Below the pieces are notes generated by a model. The model was not told the origin of the DNA. It searched no databases and saw only the letters and a program-made list of their open reading frames with translations. The translations under genes were made by a program, and so were the position numbers. Source: Thiothrix sp. (GTDB lineage Bacteria > Pseudomonadota > Gammaproteobacteria > Thiotrichales > Thiotrichaceae). Taken from it: 64,000 nucleotides of DNA. Below, piece by piece: positions 8,887 through 18,500 of this stretch. Within the stretch, counting starts at the first letter, position 1. Each line of letters starts with the position of its first letter. The DNA lies in NCBI RefSeq assembly GCF_028714775.1, contig NZ_JAQTLS010000005.1:161573-225572 (forward strand). The letters are read 5' to 3'.

Positions 8887-11745
8887 CTAATTAGTCCTGG
8901 CGGCTCGCAAGACTCGAAATCCCACACCGTAGCTTCGGTTGACAGTGTTGGTCCAGAGACGCGCGGAGGAACGCAACCACTCAGGTTTGTCGTTCCACGA
9001 ACCACCACGCAACACCCGCACACCTGACTCATTTTTAGGCTCCATACAACGACCTTCACTGCCATCAAAGTCTGCTTTCCACTCAGAGCATGTCCATTCC
9101 CAAACATTGCCCGCCGTATCATACAACCCGAAAGCATTAGGAGAAAAACTGCCTATTGGCGCTACATACTTTCCACCCCATTGGTCATCACAACCATCAC
9201 AATTCGCTTTACCTTTTGCAGCATCTTGATCACCCCACCAGTAAGGCGTATCAGTTCCGGCACGTGCCACATATTCCCACTCAGCTTCAGTCGGCAGACG
9301 GTATTGGTAGTTGCCTTCCGTTTTGATACTCAACCATTGCAGATAAGCATTGGCATCATTCCACGACACATAGGTCACAGCACGCCGCCCACGCTCGTTT
9401 TTGCTGGGTTCACCATTCGGGTATTTCAGGTCTTTTTGTGTTCCTTGCTGTTGCCAAACGTAGTAATCGTACTGCTCATACGTCACTTCGTATTTACCGA
9501 TGAAAAAGGGCTGCGAAATTGTGGCATTGGTAGCAGGATAACCAAAATTTTGCTGACCATATACTCCCTGATCGTTCAATGATTTATTCGCCATCTCCCC
9601 GAAATCCTTGTCGTATTCCCCTACCCGGAATTCACCAGTCGGTGGCTGAATTTCTTTTTCCACCAGTTCAGGCAAAGGCTCCGGCAACCAACCCCAACTC
9701 ATTAGACGGAATTTTTGCAAGGTCAGCATGTAGGATGGCGGCAAGCTGTTATCCAGCGTCCACAAGTAAGATTGCCCGACGAAGGCCAGCAACAGCAACA
9801 GCATGACGCCTTGCCCCCATCCAACCCGACGGCTACGGCGCAGGAAACATTCATCCACACTGCCCTGCTCCGGGCGCAGCTTGCGGTAAGCACGTAATTC
9901 ACTCCAGCTTGCCAGATTGAACCAACGCCCCAAGCCCTTTTTACCCTGCCATTCCTTCGCTTGTCGGGTGAGTTGGTCACGGTAGAACCCACGCTCGCGG
10001 TTTTTGTCGATGTAGTCGTAGAGGGTTTTCCAGTAGCCGACCAGCTTGCCGCTGGTTTCATCCTTACCTTTGGCGCGGATCAGGGTTTCGTGGATGAGGT
10101 CAATGGATTGGTCGTGCTCATTATCGCCAACCGTCACCAGCAGGCGCAGGCTACCATTAGCTTTGCGGTTGCCACCGTCCGGCGTTGGCCTGCCCGTCAG
10201 GTAATCAATCACCTGTTGCCCACGTTTAGGGTCAACCTTTTTGCCCCCCGCTGCCAGCCGCGCTTCACCCAAGGGCAAACGACGGCGGGTATGACGGCCT
10301 TCGTCATTGATGCGGGTCAGCGCCAACAGCAATTCCAGCGCATCGGCTTTGCCTTTGGGCAGATCACTTTCCAAGCGTGCCAACAACGCATCAGCCTGTT
10401 CTTCCAGCAAACCAGCAATACCGCCCTTGCTGATGTACAACTCACCGCTGAGGCGATTGCCCTGCCGTTGTTCCCACAACACCCGCAAGGCATTTTCCAC
10501 CAGTGGCAATGCGCCCGGTTCATCTTTGGCATCGTTCATGATGGCGGTGGTAATCGCACCCACATCCAGCCCCGCCAGCCGTGCAGGCTGTTCGATGGCT
10601 TCGCGCAAGCCATCCTGCGCAATGGTTTTCAACAGGTAGCGTTTGCAGTGCTGGTTGTAGAGTTCCGACAGGCATGGCAATTGCTCGAAGCCTTCCAAGA
10701 AGTCGATGCGCACCGTGCTGATCACAAACAGCGGACAATCTTTGTCTTTCAACGCGGTGGATAGCTGCTGGTCAAAGTGCAACTTTTCGGCTTTGTCGGC
10801 AAAGGTGAACAACTCCTCAAACTGGTCAACCACCAGCAGAAAGGCTTTTTTATCCTGCTTGAAATCACGCAAGCGCAGGGCAAGCGCGTTAGGGTCTTGC
10901 CGCAAACTGCGGTAACGCTTGCCCGTATCACGTAACGCCGCGTCCGCCACCAGCGAATGCTCCAGCACTTCCGCCAGTTGTTGCAACGGCTTTTCCCCCG
11001 GCATCAACGGGCCGAGGATGTGCCACTGTTCGTAGCCAGTCCGTGCCCACAATGCACCCTGTTGGATCAGCGGCAACATTCCGGCGTTCACCAGCGAGGA
11101 TTTGCCTGCACCGCTATTGCCTTCAATTTGCAACCAGCGACAGTATTGCGTGTCGATGGGGATGTTGGCGGGATTGCTGTCGCGTTGTGTGCCGAGGAAT
11201 TTGAGGGCTTCCAGCGTTTCCTTGCGCCGCCCAAAAAACAGGTGTGCATGTTCGGGCTGGAAAGCACTCAAACCAAGGAACGGACAACCTTCCACGGTAT
11301 TGCTGTTGTCCAGCAGTTCGGTTTTATCGCGGATGGCGTGGATAAGGGTTTCTGGCAAAGCCTGATCGGCTTGCCAACGCTGGATTTGGAACAGGCTCAG
11401 GAACGGCGGCAGGCTATGCACATTGCCTTCCGGCAGCAGGATCGGGAAAATCGGCAGACGTTGCCCATCATCATGCGGCGACAGATGTCGCGCCAAAGCA
11501 AACTGGGTTTCCGCCATCACCCAACGCTGGATGCCGTTCGCCCCAACCAGCAGCACAAAGGCAGAACAGCTTTGCAGCGCGGTTTGTAGCTGCGCCATCC
11601 AATTATCGCCAACGCGGATGGAGTCTTCGTCACGGAATACCGTAAACCCGGCTTTTTCCAATTCAGTACGCAAGGCAAGCGCCGCTTCCAGATTGGTGCG
11701 GCTGTAGCTGAGAAAGATTTGTGCGGTCGGCGGGGTTACACTCAT
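8887..11745 (-). CDS. TIR - nSTAND NTPase - TM - FGE-domain protein (probable DGR target)
   Basis: A 952-residue conflict-type protein. The ATG at 11745 is chosen over the track start because GGAG precedes it and the TIR fold begins at once. Residues about 8-100 are a TIR domain (AQIFLSYSRTN, FRDEDSI, WVMAETQFA with the likely catalytic Glu). The central NTPase has a Walker A GNSGAGKSS and a Walker B-like LLVVDQFEELF, as in nSTAND1 proteins. A TM segment (VMLLLLLAFVGQ) precedes a C-terminal formylglycine-generating-enzyme/C-type-lectin domain (YRLPTEAEWEYVARAG, RGGSWN, GVGFRVLR). In known relatives the lectin domain senses a ligand and the TIR depletes NAD. The Avd-like gene downstream and the C-terminal codon pattern suggest it is or was diversified by a DGR. 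Confidence 0.85.
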   Translation of the reverse strand: MSVTPPTAQIFLSYSRTNLEAALALRTELEKAGFTVFRDEDSIRVGDNWMAQLQTALQSCSAFVLLVGANGIQRWVMAETQFALARHLSPHDDGQRLPIFPILLPEGNVHSLPPFLSLFQIQRWQADQALPETLIHAIRDKTELLDNSNTVEGCPFLGLSAFQPEHAHLFFGRRKETLEALKFLGTQRDSNPANIPIDTQYCRWLQIEGNSGAGKSSLVNAGMLPLIQQGALWARTGYEQWHILGPLMPGEKPLQQLAEVLEHSLVADAALRDTGKRYRSLRQDPNALALRLRDFKQDKKAFLLVVDQFEELFTFADKAEKLHFDQQLSTALKDKDCPLFVISTVRIDFLEGFEQLPCLSELYNQHCKRYLLKTIAQDGLREAIEQPARLAGLDVGAITTAIMNDAKDEPGALPLVENALRVLWEQRQGNRLSGELYISKGGIAGLLEEQADALLARLESDLPKGKADALELLLALTRINDEGRHTRRRLPLGEARLAAGGKKVDPKRGQQVIDYLTGRPTPDGGNRKANGSLRLLVTVGDNEHDQSIDLIHETLIRAKGKDETSGKLVGYWKTLYDYIDKNRERGFYRDQLTRQAKEWQGKKGLGRWFNLASWSELRAYRKLRPEQGSVDECFLRRSRRVGWGQGVMLLLLLAFVGQSYLWTLDNSLPPSYMLTLQKFRLMSWGWLPEPLPELVEKEIQPPTGEFRVGEYDKDFGEMANKSLNDQGVYGQQNFGYPATNATISQPFFIGKYEVTYEQYDYYVWQQQGTQKDLKYPNGEPSKNERGRRAVTYVSWNDANAYLQWLSIKTEGNYQYRLPTEAEWEYVARAGTDTPYWWGDQDAAKGKANCDGCDDQWGGKYVAPIGSFSPNAFGLYDTAGNVWEWTCSEWKADFDGSEGRCMEPKNESGVRVLRGGSWNDKPEWLRSSARLWTNTVNRSYGVGFRVLRAARTN
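8890..9009 (-). other. Putative DGR variable region
   Basis: The last 40 codons of the FGE domain, from RGGSWN to the stop. Codons GAC, CTC, ACC, AAC, GTC, AAC, AGC and TAC share a final C with differing first two bases, as expected if an ancestral template carried AAC codons randomised at adenines. No matching template repeat is visible in the window. Confidence 0.45.
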
Positions 11746-11797
11746 GCCCGATCTCCAAGCCCATAGGAATAGCAAGGATTATGGCACAAAAACCCAC

Positions 11798-11844
11798 ACT
11801 GTCATGCATAGCATCTTGTACGCCTGATGTTGTAACATGACAGT
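11798..11844. promoter_or_regulatory. Inverted repeat before the TacA/TacT pair (candidate operator)
   Basis: ACTGTCATG (11798-11806) and CATGACAGT (11836-11844) form a perfect 9-bp inverted repeat in the intergenic region shared with the divergent TIR-STAND gene. TacA-type antitoxins commonly repress their own promoter by binding such repeats, so autoregulation is a reasonable inference. Confidence 0.55.
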
Positions 11845-11867
11845 ATGAATTCCAAGGGAGGAACACC

Positions 11868-12152
11868 ATGCTCGCCACCACCGCCACGACCCGCCCTGCC
11901 CGTTTCGGCCTGCGGGCAACCTTGCAACAAGAAGCCATTTTGCGCCGCGCCGCTGAAGTCAGCCGCAAGTCCCTGACGGAGTTCATTCTGGACAGTGCCT
12001 GTGCCGTTGCCGAACAGACCTTGCTGGAACAGCGCCTGTTCATGGTTTCCGGGCAACAATACCAAACCTTGCTGGAACTGCTTGACCGCCCACCCCAAGC
12101 GAATGCCGGGTTAGAAAAACTGTTCAGCAAAACCGCACCGTGGGAACAGTGA
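11868..12152 (+). CDS. TacA-type (DUF1778) antitoxin
   Basis: 94 residues with the DUF1778 antitoxin pattern: an N-terminal ribbon-helix-helix DNA-binding segment (RFGLRATLQQEAILRRAAEV, then SRKSLTEFILDSA) and a C-terminal tail that binds the toxin (ending in LEKLFSKTAPWEQ). A strong GGGAGG ribosome-binding site stands before the ATG. Its stop overlaps the toxin start (TGATG), which couples translation of the pair. In this family the antitoxin neutralises a GNAT acetyltransferase toxin and represses the operon; an inverted repeat upstream is a candidate operator. Confidence 0.88.
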   Translation: MLATTATTRPARFGLRATLQQEAILRRAAEVSRKSLTEFILDSACAVAEQTLLEQRLFMVSGQQYQTLLELLDRPPQANAGLEKLFSKTAPWEQ

Positions 12153-12640
12153 TGCACGCACCAGCACCGTTATTGCGCGAACACGAATTGGAAGATTTTG
12201 ATTGCGGGCAAACCTCCCTCAATGACTGGTTACAACGTTATGCCCGCCAAGCACAAGGCAGCGGCTCTGCCCGTACCTTTGTGGTTACAGATGAAAAGCG
12301 TGTAGTTGGCTATTTCAGCCTGACGGTAGGCCAAGTTGATACGCTGGATGCGCCGGAACGGGTACGCAAAGGTATGGGGCAATATCCCATTCCTGTCATT
12401 CTGCTGGCGCGGTTGGCGGTTGACCAACGCTACCAAGGGCAAGGGATTGGCGTAGGGTTACTGAAAGATGCGATCCGCCGTGCCCTGATGATTGCAGAAC
12501 AGGCGGGAGTGCGGGCTATGATGACGCATCCCCTCAACGAGGATGCTGCACGTTTCTACCGTACATTCGGCTTTGAAGCATCCCCACTGGGCGGACAACA
12601 ACTGCTGCTGTTGTTGAAGGATGCCAAAAAATACGCCTAA
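12152..12640 (+). CDS. TacT-type GNAT acetyltransferase toxin
   Basis: 162 residues of the GNAT toxin family, which acetylate the amino group of charged tRNA and block translation. The start at 12152 is chosen because it overlaps the antitoxin stop; the track start four codons upstream lies inside tacA. Family landmarks are the N-terminal DCGQTSLNDWL, VVGYFSLTVG, the acetyl-CoA loop RYQGQGIGVGLL, and FYRTFGFE near the end. It forms a type II toxin-antitoxin module with the upstream DUF1778 protein. Full length, with no sign of decay. Confidence 0.9.
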   Translation: MHAPAPLLREHELEDFDCGQTSLNDWLQRYARQAQGSGSARTFVVTDEKRVVGYFSLTVGQVDTLDAPERVRKGMGQYPIPVILLARLAVDQRYQGQGIGVGLLKDAIRRALMIAEQAGVRAMMTHPLNEDAARFYRTFGFEASPLGGQQLLLLLKDAKKYA

Positions 12641-12646
12641 CACCCG

Positions 12647-13003
12647 TTACTTCTTCTTCATCTTCTCTTTCAAATCCGCAAACGGGTTATGCGTTGCCGC
12701 TGCTGGGCCTTTGGTTCCCGCTGAGCCGCCATGCATTGCTTCGATCAGCTTTTGGTGTTCGTTGTCGTGGCAATACAGGCATAACAATTCCCAGTTACTG
12801 CCATCTGCCGGATTATTGTCGTGGTTGTGGTCACGGTGATGCACGGTCAGTTCCCGCAGGTTGGCGTGGGTAAATTCACGGGTGCAACGCCCGCAAATCC
12901 ACGGGTACAGTTTGAGCGCTTGTTCGCGGTAGCCTTTGGAACGGTCTTCGGCATTCTTGCGGGCTTTGAGGACGATTTTTTCGTGTTCGGGATTCAGGTT
13001 CAT
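12647..13003 (-). CDS. yajD: YajD-family HNH nuclease
   Basis: 118 residues with the HNH/zinc-finger arrangement of YajD: CGRC, then the HHRDHNHD catalytic block, an Asn, and a second zinc pair in LLCLYCHDNEH. The Lys-rich C-terminus (DLKEKMKKK) matches the family. YajD is a conserved small nuclease of unclear role. It converges on the TacT gene with a 6-bp gap and is transcribed alone. Confidence 0.87.
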   Translation of the reverse strand: MNLNPEHEKIVLKARKNAEDRSKGYREQALKLYPWICGRCTREFTHANLRELTVHHRDHNHDNNPADGSNWELLCLYCHDNEHQKLIEAMHGGSAGTKGPAAATHNPFADLKEKMKKK

Positions 13004-13104
13004 GGATATTTGCCCTTCAATTCAGTAGTAGGGGCAAGCATAGCACAGCCCATCAGGCAGGTGGAGCCGTGCAACACCTGCCCGATTTAGCGCGGCTAAC
13101 CCCC

Positions 13105-13680
13105 TTAGCGGTGCGGCCTTCTTTTCACCGGAATCGGTTTGAGGTTGCTCGCGCTCAGCCCCATTTCCTCGTCTGCCATCATGCGGCTGCGGTCAACGAA
13201 AATGGAAATCGGATAGCCGTACTTACGGTCATATTTCACATCAATTTGCGCGGCCTTGCTGTTGACCGCTTCTTGAATGGTTTTGAACAAACCATCTACA
13301 GTCATGGCACGGTCACGGGCATCGGTATTGGCAGGAGCCATGCGTCCATTTCCGGCAGGTAACGCGGCTGGCGGCGTTGACACGGCTTTCACGACCTTGC
13401 CGCCTTTCACCGTAATCTGGATGGGAGCGGTAAATTCCGGCGCACAGAAACAACTGCGGGCTAGAGTGAATGTGTAATTGCTGATTTTCTGCGCTTTCCA
13501 CTTCATCTGATTGGCTTTCAATGCTTTGAGGATCAACGGCATACGTGGATCAGGCTGTTCAATCGGCATTCCCCCGTCAACAGGTGGTGGCGGTGGTACT
13601 GGCGGCAAACCGGCAGCATTGGCAATAGCGCTGAACCCCAGCATTAACGACAGCAACGTGGTAACTAATGGCTTGAACAT
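13105..13680 (-). CDS. DUF6174-like exported protein
   Basis: 191 residues with an N-terminal signal peptide (LVTTLLSLMLGFSAIANAA) and a proline-rich linker, so probably periplasmic. The body matches the DUF6174 pattern as I remember it: an ISNYTFTLARSCFC segment with two Cys, ITVKGGKVVKA, a TVDGLFKTIQEA helix and a VKYDRKYGYPISIFVDRS strand pair with a following DEE. Function is unknown for the family. It is transcribed away from the tetR operon and shares the region in which the tetR operators lie, so it might respond to the same regulator. Confidence 0.7.
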   Translation of the reverse strand: MFKPLVTTLLSLMLGFSAIANAAGLPPVPPPPPVDGGMPIEQPDPRMPLILKALKANQMKWKAQKISNYTFTLARSCFCAPEFTAPIQITVKGGKVVKAVSTPPAALPAGNGRMAPANTDARDRAMTVDGLFKTIQEAVNSKAAQIDVKYDRKYGYPISIFVDRSRMMADEEMGLSASNLKPIPVKRRPHR

Positions 13681-13743
13681 AAAAAGATTCCTTTCGTGAG
13701 TGTTATGATCAGTTTGGCAGCTTAATGGTGTGGAAGTTCCCGC

Positions 13744-13799
13744 TCGACAACTGACTGCCGGTCATTTACAATCGCTACAAACAACTGACCGCTAGTCAT
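13744..13799 (+). promoter_or_regulatory. tetR promoter with two operators
   Basis: -35 TCGACA (13744-13749), a 17-bp spacer and -10 TACAAT (13767-13772). Two operators, AACTGACTGCCGGTCAT (13749-13765) and AACTGACCGCTAGTCAT (13783-13799), 34 bp apart; the first fills the spacer and the second follows the predicted start. The second ends 4 bp before the ATG, leaving no room for a ribosome-binding site. Confidence 0.8.
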
Positions 13800-13803
13800 T
13801 TAT

Positions 13804-14445
13804 ATGCAAATCCGCGCTACCAATCCCGAAGATAAGGAACTGCGCCGCGAGGCCATCCTTGATGCTGCCGAACAACTGTGGCTTTCCCAACCCGAACGCA
13901 TGGCGAATGTGGCAGACATTGCCAGCGCTGCTGGGCTTGCTAAAGGTACAGTCTATCTGTATTTCCGCAGCAAGGAAGAGCTGTTTCTCGCCATCCACGA
14001 ACGGCATGTGACGGAGTTTTTCAACCGCGTCGCAGAACGTGCCCGACAAGACGCCCCGATGACGCTGGAGGATATGCTCAGCCTCACCCGCCAGTTCTTG
14101 CTCAATACCCCCGCGTTTTTACCTTTGGCGACGCAATGCCACGGCATGATGGAACGGCACATCCCGCTGGAAGTCGGCTACGCCTTTGAAGAGCGCACTT
14201 ATGCCCGCCTGAATACGGTTGTCGCCGCCCTGCAACGCCATTTCCCGCTGATTACCCCGGCGCTGATGCTGCAAAGCTACGCACTGATTCTGGGGCTGTG
14301 GCAATTGCTGCGCCCTACCCCGCTGAAAGAGCTGATGAAAGAACGCTCGCTGATCTGCGCTTGCACCGACGATTACCTGCTCATGCTGGAAAATGCCCTG
14401 AACGCCCTGTGGCGCGGTGCACTGACCCCGGAGGAACTGACATGA
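13804..14445 (+). CDS. TetR-family repressor of the RND pumps
   Basis: 213 residues. The N-terminal TetR DNA-binding domain spans about 12-60 (REAILDAAEQLW, then ADIASAAGLAKGTVYLYFRS, then KEELFLAI); the rest is the helical ligand and dimer domain. It is the first gene of tetR-MFP-RND, with its stop overlapping the next ATG (ATGA). Two matching palindromes cover its promoter and two more sit before the RND gene at 5102, so it probably represses itself, its own pump operon and the distant pump. Inducer unknown. Confidence 0.92.
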   Translation: MQIRATNPEDKELRREAILDAAEQLWLSQPERMANVADIASAAGLAKGTVYLYFRSKEELFLAIHERHVTEFFNRVAERARQDAPMTLEDMLSLTRQFLLNTPAFLPLATQCHGMMERHIPLEVGYAFEERTYARLNTVVAALQRHFPLITPALMLQSYALILGLWQLLRPTPLKELMKERSLICACTDDYLLMLENALNALWRGALTPEELT

Positions 14446-15512
14446 AACGCATCTTACTGCTGGCTTTGCTCGCATCATTAGCGGCTTGCAAGGAATCAGA
14501 AGCCCCCGCAGCCCCCATCCGCCCCGCCCAAGTCTGGACAGTTACCGACCAAACCACAGCCAGCAATGTCAGCTATTCCGGCGAAATCAAGGCGCGTTTT
14601 GAGGCCGACCTGTCGTTCCGTGTCAGTGGCAAAATCATGGCACGCGAAGCAGAAGCCGGTGACAGCGTAAAAGCCGGACAAGTGTTGGCACACCTCGACA
14701 CCACCGACTTGAACCTGAACACCCAAGCCGCGCAAGCCGCTGCCCGCGCCGCCCTCTCCGACCAAGCCACCGCCAAAGCGGAACTGGCACGCAACCGCGA
14801 ACTGTTCCAGAAAAATTTCATCAGCAAAGCCGCGTTGGAAGCCTACATCAACCGTTACAACGCCGCCGAATCCAGCGCCAAGGCCGCCACCGCACAGTTT
14901 GATCTGGCACAAAACCAATCCGGCTACAGTGACCTGAAAGCCGACAAAGACGGGGTAATCACCACGTTCAGCGCCGAAAGCGGGCAAGTGGTCGCTGCCG
15001 GACAACCCGTCGCACACATTGCTTACGACGGCGAACGCGAAGCCTACATCCGCATCGGTGAAAATACCGCCAAAACCCTCACTGCAGGCACGTTGGTCAA
15101 TATCAAACTGTGGTCACAGCCGGACACAGCCTTTCAGGGCAAAGTGCGGGAAATTTCCCCTGCCACCGACGTTACCCGCAGCTTTTTGGTCAAGATCAGC
15201 CTGTTGAACCCGCCGGAAGGTGTACGGCTGGGTGCAACCGCCGACATCAGCTTGCCTGCGGCGCGTACCCAAGAAACTAACTGGTTGCCTGCTTCCGCAC
15301 TGTTCCAACAAAGCAAACAAGCTGCCGTGTGGGTCATGGGGGCAGATCATCAAGTACACACCCAAGCCGTCAACGTGATTGCCTATGGCGAAGACGGGGT
15401 AATAGTCAGCGGTTTGCAAGCGGGCGCACAAGTGATCGCCGCCGGTATCCACAAACTGAGCGAAGGGCAAACCATCACCCCCATTCCATATGACGGGAAG
15501 GCTGGCTCATGA
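14442..15512 (+). CDS. RND efflux periplasmic adaptor lipoprotein (MFP)
   Basis: 356 residues. The ATG at 14442 overlaps the tetR stop and begins a lipoprotein signal (LLLALLASLAACK); the track start at 14298 lies inside tetR. The order is that of HlyD/AcrA adaptors: a first beta-barrel strand (SYSGEIKARFEADLSFRVSG), a lipoyl half-motif (EAGDSVKAGQVLAHLD), a coiled-coil hairpin (about 85-150), the second lipoyl half (GVITTFSAESGQVVAAGQPV), then barrel and membrane-proximal domains. It bridges the RND protein at 15509, whose start overlaps its stop, to an outer-membrane channel not encoded here. Confidence 0.93.
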   Translation: MKRILLLALLASLAACKESEAPAAPIRPAQVWTVTDQTTASNVSYSGEIKARFEADLSFRVSGKIMAREAEAGDSVKAGQVLAHLDTTDLNLNTQAAQAAARAALSDQATAKAELARNRELFQKNFISKAALEAYINRYNAAESSAKAATAQFDLAQNQSGYSDLKADKDGVITTFSAESGQVVAAGQPVAHIAYDGEREAYIRIGENTAKTLTAGTLVNIKLWSQPDTAFQGKVREISPATDVTRSFLVKISLLNPPEGVRLGATADISLPAARTQETNWLPASALFQQSKQAAVWVMGADHQVHTQAVNVIAYGEDGVIVSGLQAGAQVIAAGIHKLSEGQTITPIPYDGKAGS

Positions 15513-18500
15513 ACGGTTTCAATCTCTCGGAATGGGCGCTGCGCCACCGTAATTTCGTCCTGTATTTGATGATACTGACGCTGGGTTTAGGCATTTTCGG
15601 CTACGGCAAGCTGGGGCAATCGGAAGACCCGCCCTTCACCTTCAAAGTGATGCTGATACAAGCCTATTGGCCCGGTGCGACTGCGCAAGAAGTGGAATCG
15701 CAAGTCACCGACCGGATTGAGAAAACCGTACTCGAAACCGATTACGTCGACGTGGTTCGCAGCTTTTCGCGCCCCGGCGAGGCTAATATTTTCGTCATTG
15801 CCAAAGATAATGCCCCTTCCAGCGCCATGCCGGATATGTTTTACGACATCCACAAACGCACCGAAAACATGGAACGCAGCCTCCCCCAAGGTGTGCAAGG
15901 GCCGTTTTTCAACGACGAATTCGGCGAAACTTACGGCAATATTTTTGCCCTGACGGGTGATGGTTTCAATTTCGCCCAATTGCGTGACGCGGCAGATGAC
16001 ATCCGCAAGGAATTGCTGCGGGTCAAAGACGTGGCGAAAGTCCTCAGCATTGGTGAGCAAGATGAGCGCATTTACATCGAACTCTCCAATACTAAGCTGG
16101 CGACTTTGGGTTTCACCGTGCAACAACTGGTCAATGTCTTGCAGGCGCAAAACAGCATCGCCGCCGTGGGTGCGTACAACACCGCTTCCGACCGCATTTA
16201 CGTGCGTCCACAAGGGGCATTCACCAGCCTTGAAGACATCCGCAACCTGCCGATCAATATCGGCGACCGCACCTTGCGCCTGCGCGAAGTGGCGGAAGTG
16301 AAACGCGGATTGGTCGATCCGCCGCATTCCACCTTCCGTTATCAGGGGCAAGAAGCGCTCGGGATTGGCGTTTCCATGCGCAAAGGCGGCGACATTATTG
16401 CGCTGGGCAAATCACTGGATGAAGCGCTAGTCCGTATCGAAAGCCAGCTTCCCGTCGGCATGGAACTGCACCGGGTCAATGACCAACCCTCGGCGGTGAA
16501 ACGCTCGGTCGGCGAATTCCTGCAAACCGTGTTTGAAGCCGTCGTCATCGTGCTGGCGGTAAGTTTTATCAGCCTTGGGGTACGCGCTGGAACAGTGGTC
16601 GCACTGTCGATCCCGCTGGTACTGGCGGCAACCTTTTTCACTATGCACCTGTTCGGCATTGGCCTGCACAAGATTTCGCTAGGGTCATTGGTGCTAGCCT
16701 TGGGGCTGCTGGTGGATGACGCCATCATCGCTATCGAAATGATGGTGGTGAAAATGGAAGAAGGCTGGGATCGGGTCAAAGCCGCAAGCTTCGCCTACAC
16801 CACCACCGCGTTTCCGATGCTAACCGGGACGTTGGTCACGGCGGCAGGCTTCCTGCCAATTGCCACCGCACAATCCTCGGTCGGGGAATACACCCGTTCA
16901 ATCTTTGAAGTAGTCACGATTGCGCTGGTGATTTCGTGGTTTGCGGCGGTAATTGTGATCCCGTATTTGGGGTTCAAATTGTTGCCGGAGCATGTGTCGC
17001 ATGATCCCTCCCAGGAAAAGGAAGGGTATTTCGCCAAATTACTCAAACCCTTACTGGATGCCCAACATCACCTCGCGGAAAGGTTCTATCGCCATTTCCG
17101 CCACCTGATCCAAGCCTGCGTCAATTACCCAGCAATCGTCATCTTACTGACGCTCGCCACCTTCATCGGCTCCATCATGCTGTTCCAGTTGGTGCAGAAA
17201 CAGTTCTTCCCCGATGCCACACGCCTAGAGTTGATCGTTGACCTGAAATTACCAGAAGGTTCTTCTCTGCAAGCGACCCAAGCGGAAGTCGGCAAGCTGG
17301 AAAAATACCTGAATACCCAGCAAGACCATATCGACAACTTCGTCGCGTATGTGGGCAACGGTTCGCCACGTTTCTACCTGCCGCTTGACCAACAACTGCC
17401 TGCCGCCAGTTTTGCGCAATTCGTGATTACCACCAAAAGCATTCCCGACCGCGAAGTTTTACGCACCCAACTAATCGACCTGTTGGATAACAGCGGGCAA
17501 TTCACACTGACGCGCGGGCGTGCCGTGCGCCTAGAAAACGGCCCGCCAGTAGGCTACCCGGTACAGTTCCGCATTTCCGGCGATGATTTGTGGAAACTGC
17601 GCGAACTTGCCGAACAAGTTGCCAGCGCCATGCGTGCCAACCCACATCTGGTCAACGTGCATTTGGACTGGAACGAACGCAGCAAAGCCATTCGCCTGAA
17701 AGTAGACACGGCAAAAGCCATCAGCCTCGGCGTGACCCAAGCCGCCCTGTCGCAACTGCTGCAAAGCACCCTGCAAGGCACACCCATCGGCGAATTCCGC
17801 GAACAAGACCAAACCATCCCCATTCTGCTGCGCGGGACAGAAGGCGAACGCGACCAACTTTCCCGCCTTGCCGGGCTGAATGTGCCAACCTCCACCGGCA
17901 AAACCGTGCCGTTGTCACAACTGGCGAATGTCGAATACGCGCAGGAAGAAGGCATCCTCTGGCATCGCAACCGCGTCCGCACCATCACGGTACGCGGGGA
18001 TATTTACGGTAAAATCCAAGCACCCACTGTCACCGAAGAAGTGGAAGCGCGGCTGGGTGACATCCGCAAAGCCTTGCCGCTGGGCTACCGGCTGGAAACG
18101 GGTGGGGCGGTAGAAGAAAGCGCGAAAGGCAACGAATCCATCGGTGCGGGTTTCCCACTGTTCATCATCGTGGTGCTGACCTTGCTGATGATCCAATTGC
18201 AGAGTTTCCAGCGCGTCATTATGGTGATGCTGACCGCGCCGTTTGGGCTGATAGGAGTGGCGGTATTCCTGCTGCTGTTTAACCAGCCATTCGGCTTCGT
18301 GGCAATGCTGGGGACGATTGCACTTTCCGGCATGATCATGCGCAACTCAGTAATCTTGCTGGATCAGATCGAGCGCAATATCGAAGAGGGGCAAGTGCCA
18401 CGCGAAGCGGTGATTGATGCTGCGGTAAGGCGTTTCCGCCCGATCATGCTGACTGCGCTGGCGGCAATACTGGCGATGATCCCACTATCAGAAAGTGTGT

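Noticed and set aside
8172-8890. Template repeat or reverse transcriptase near avd
   Set aside because: I compared the 3' end of the FGE gene with the flanks by eye and found no near-copy with adenine differences, and no reverse-transcriptase motif in any frame.
9961-10764. 267-residue plus-strand ORF opposite the STAND gene
   Set aside because: Antisense shadow of the NTPase region; low-sense composition.
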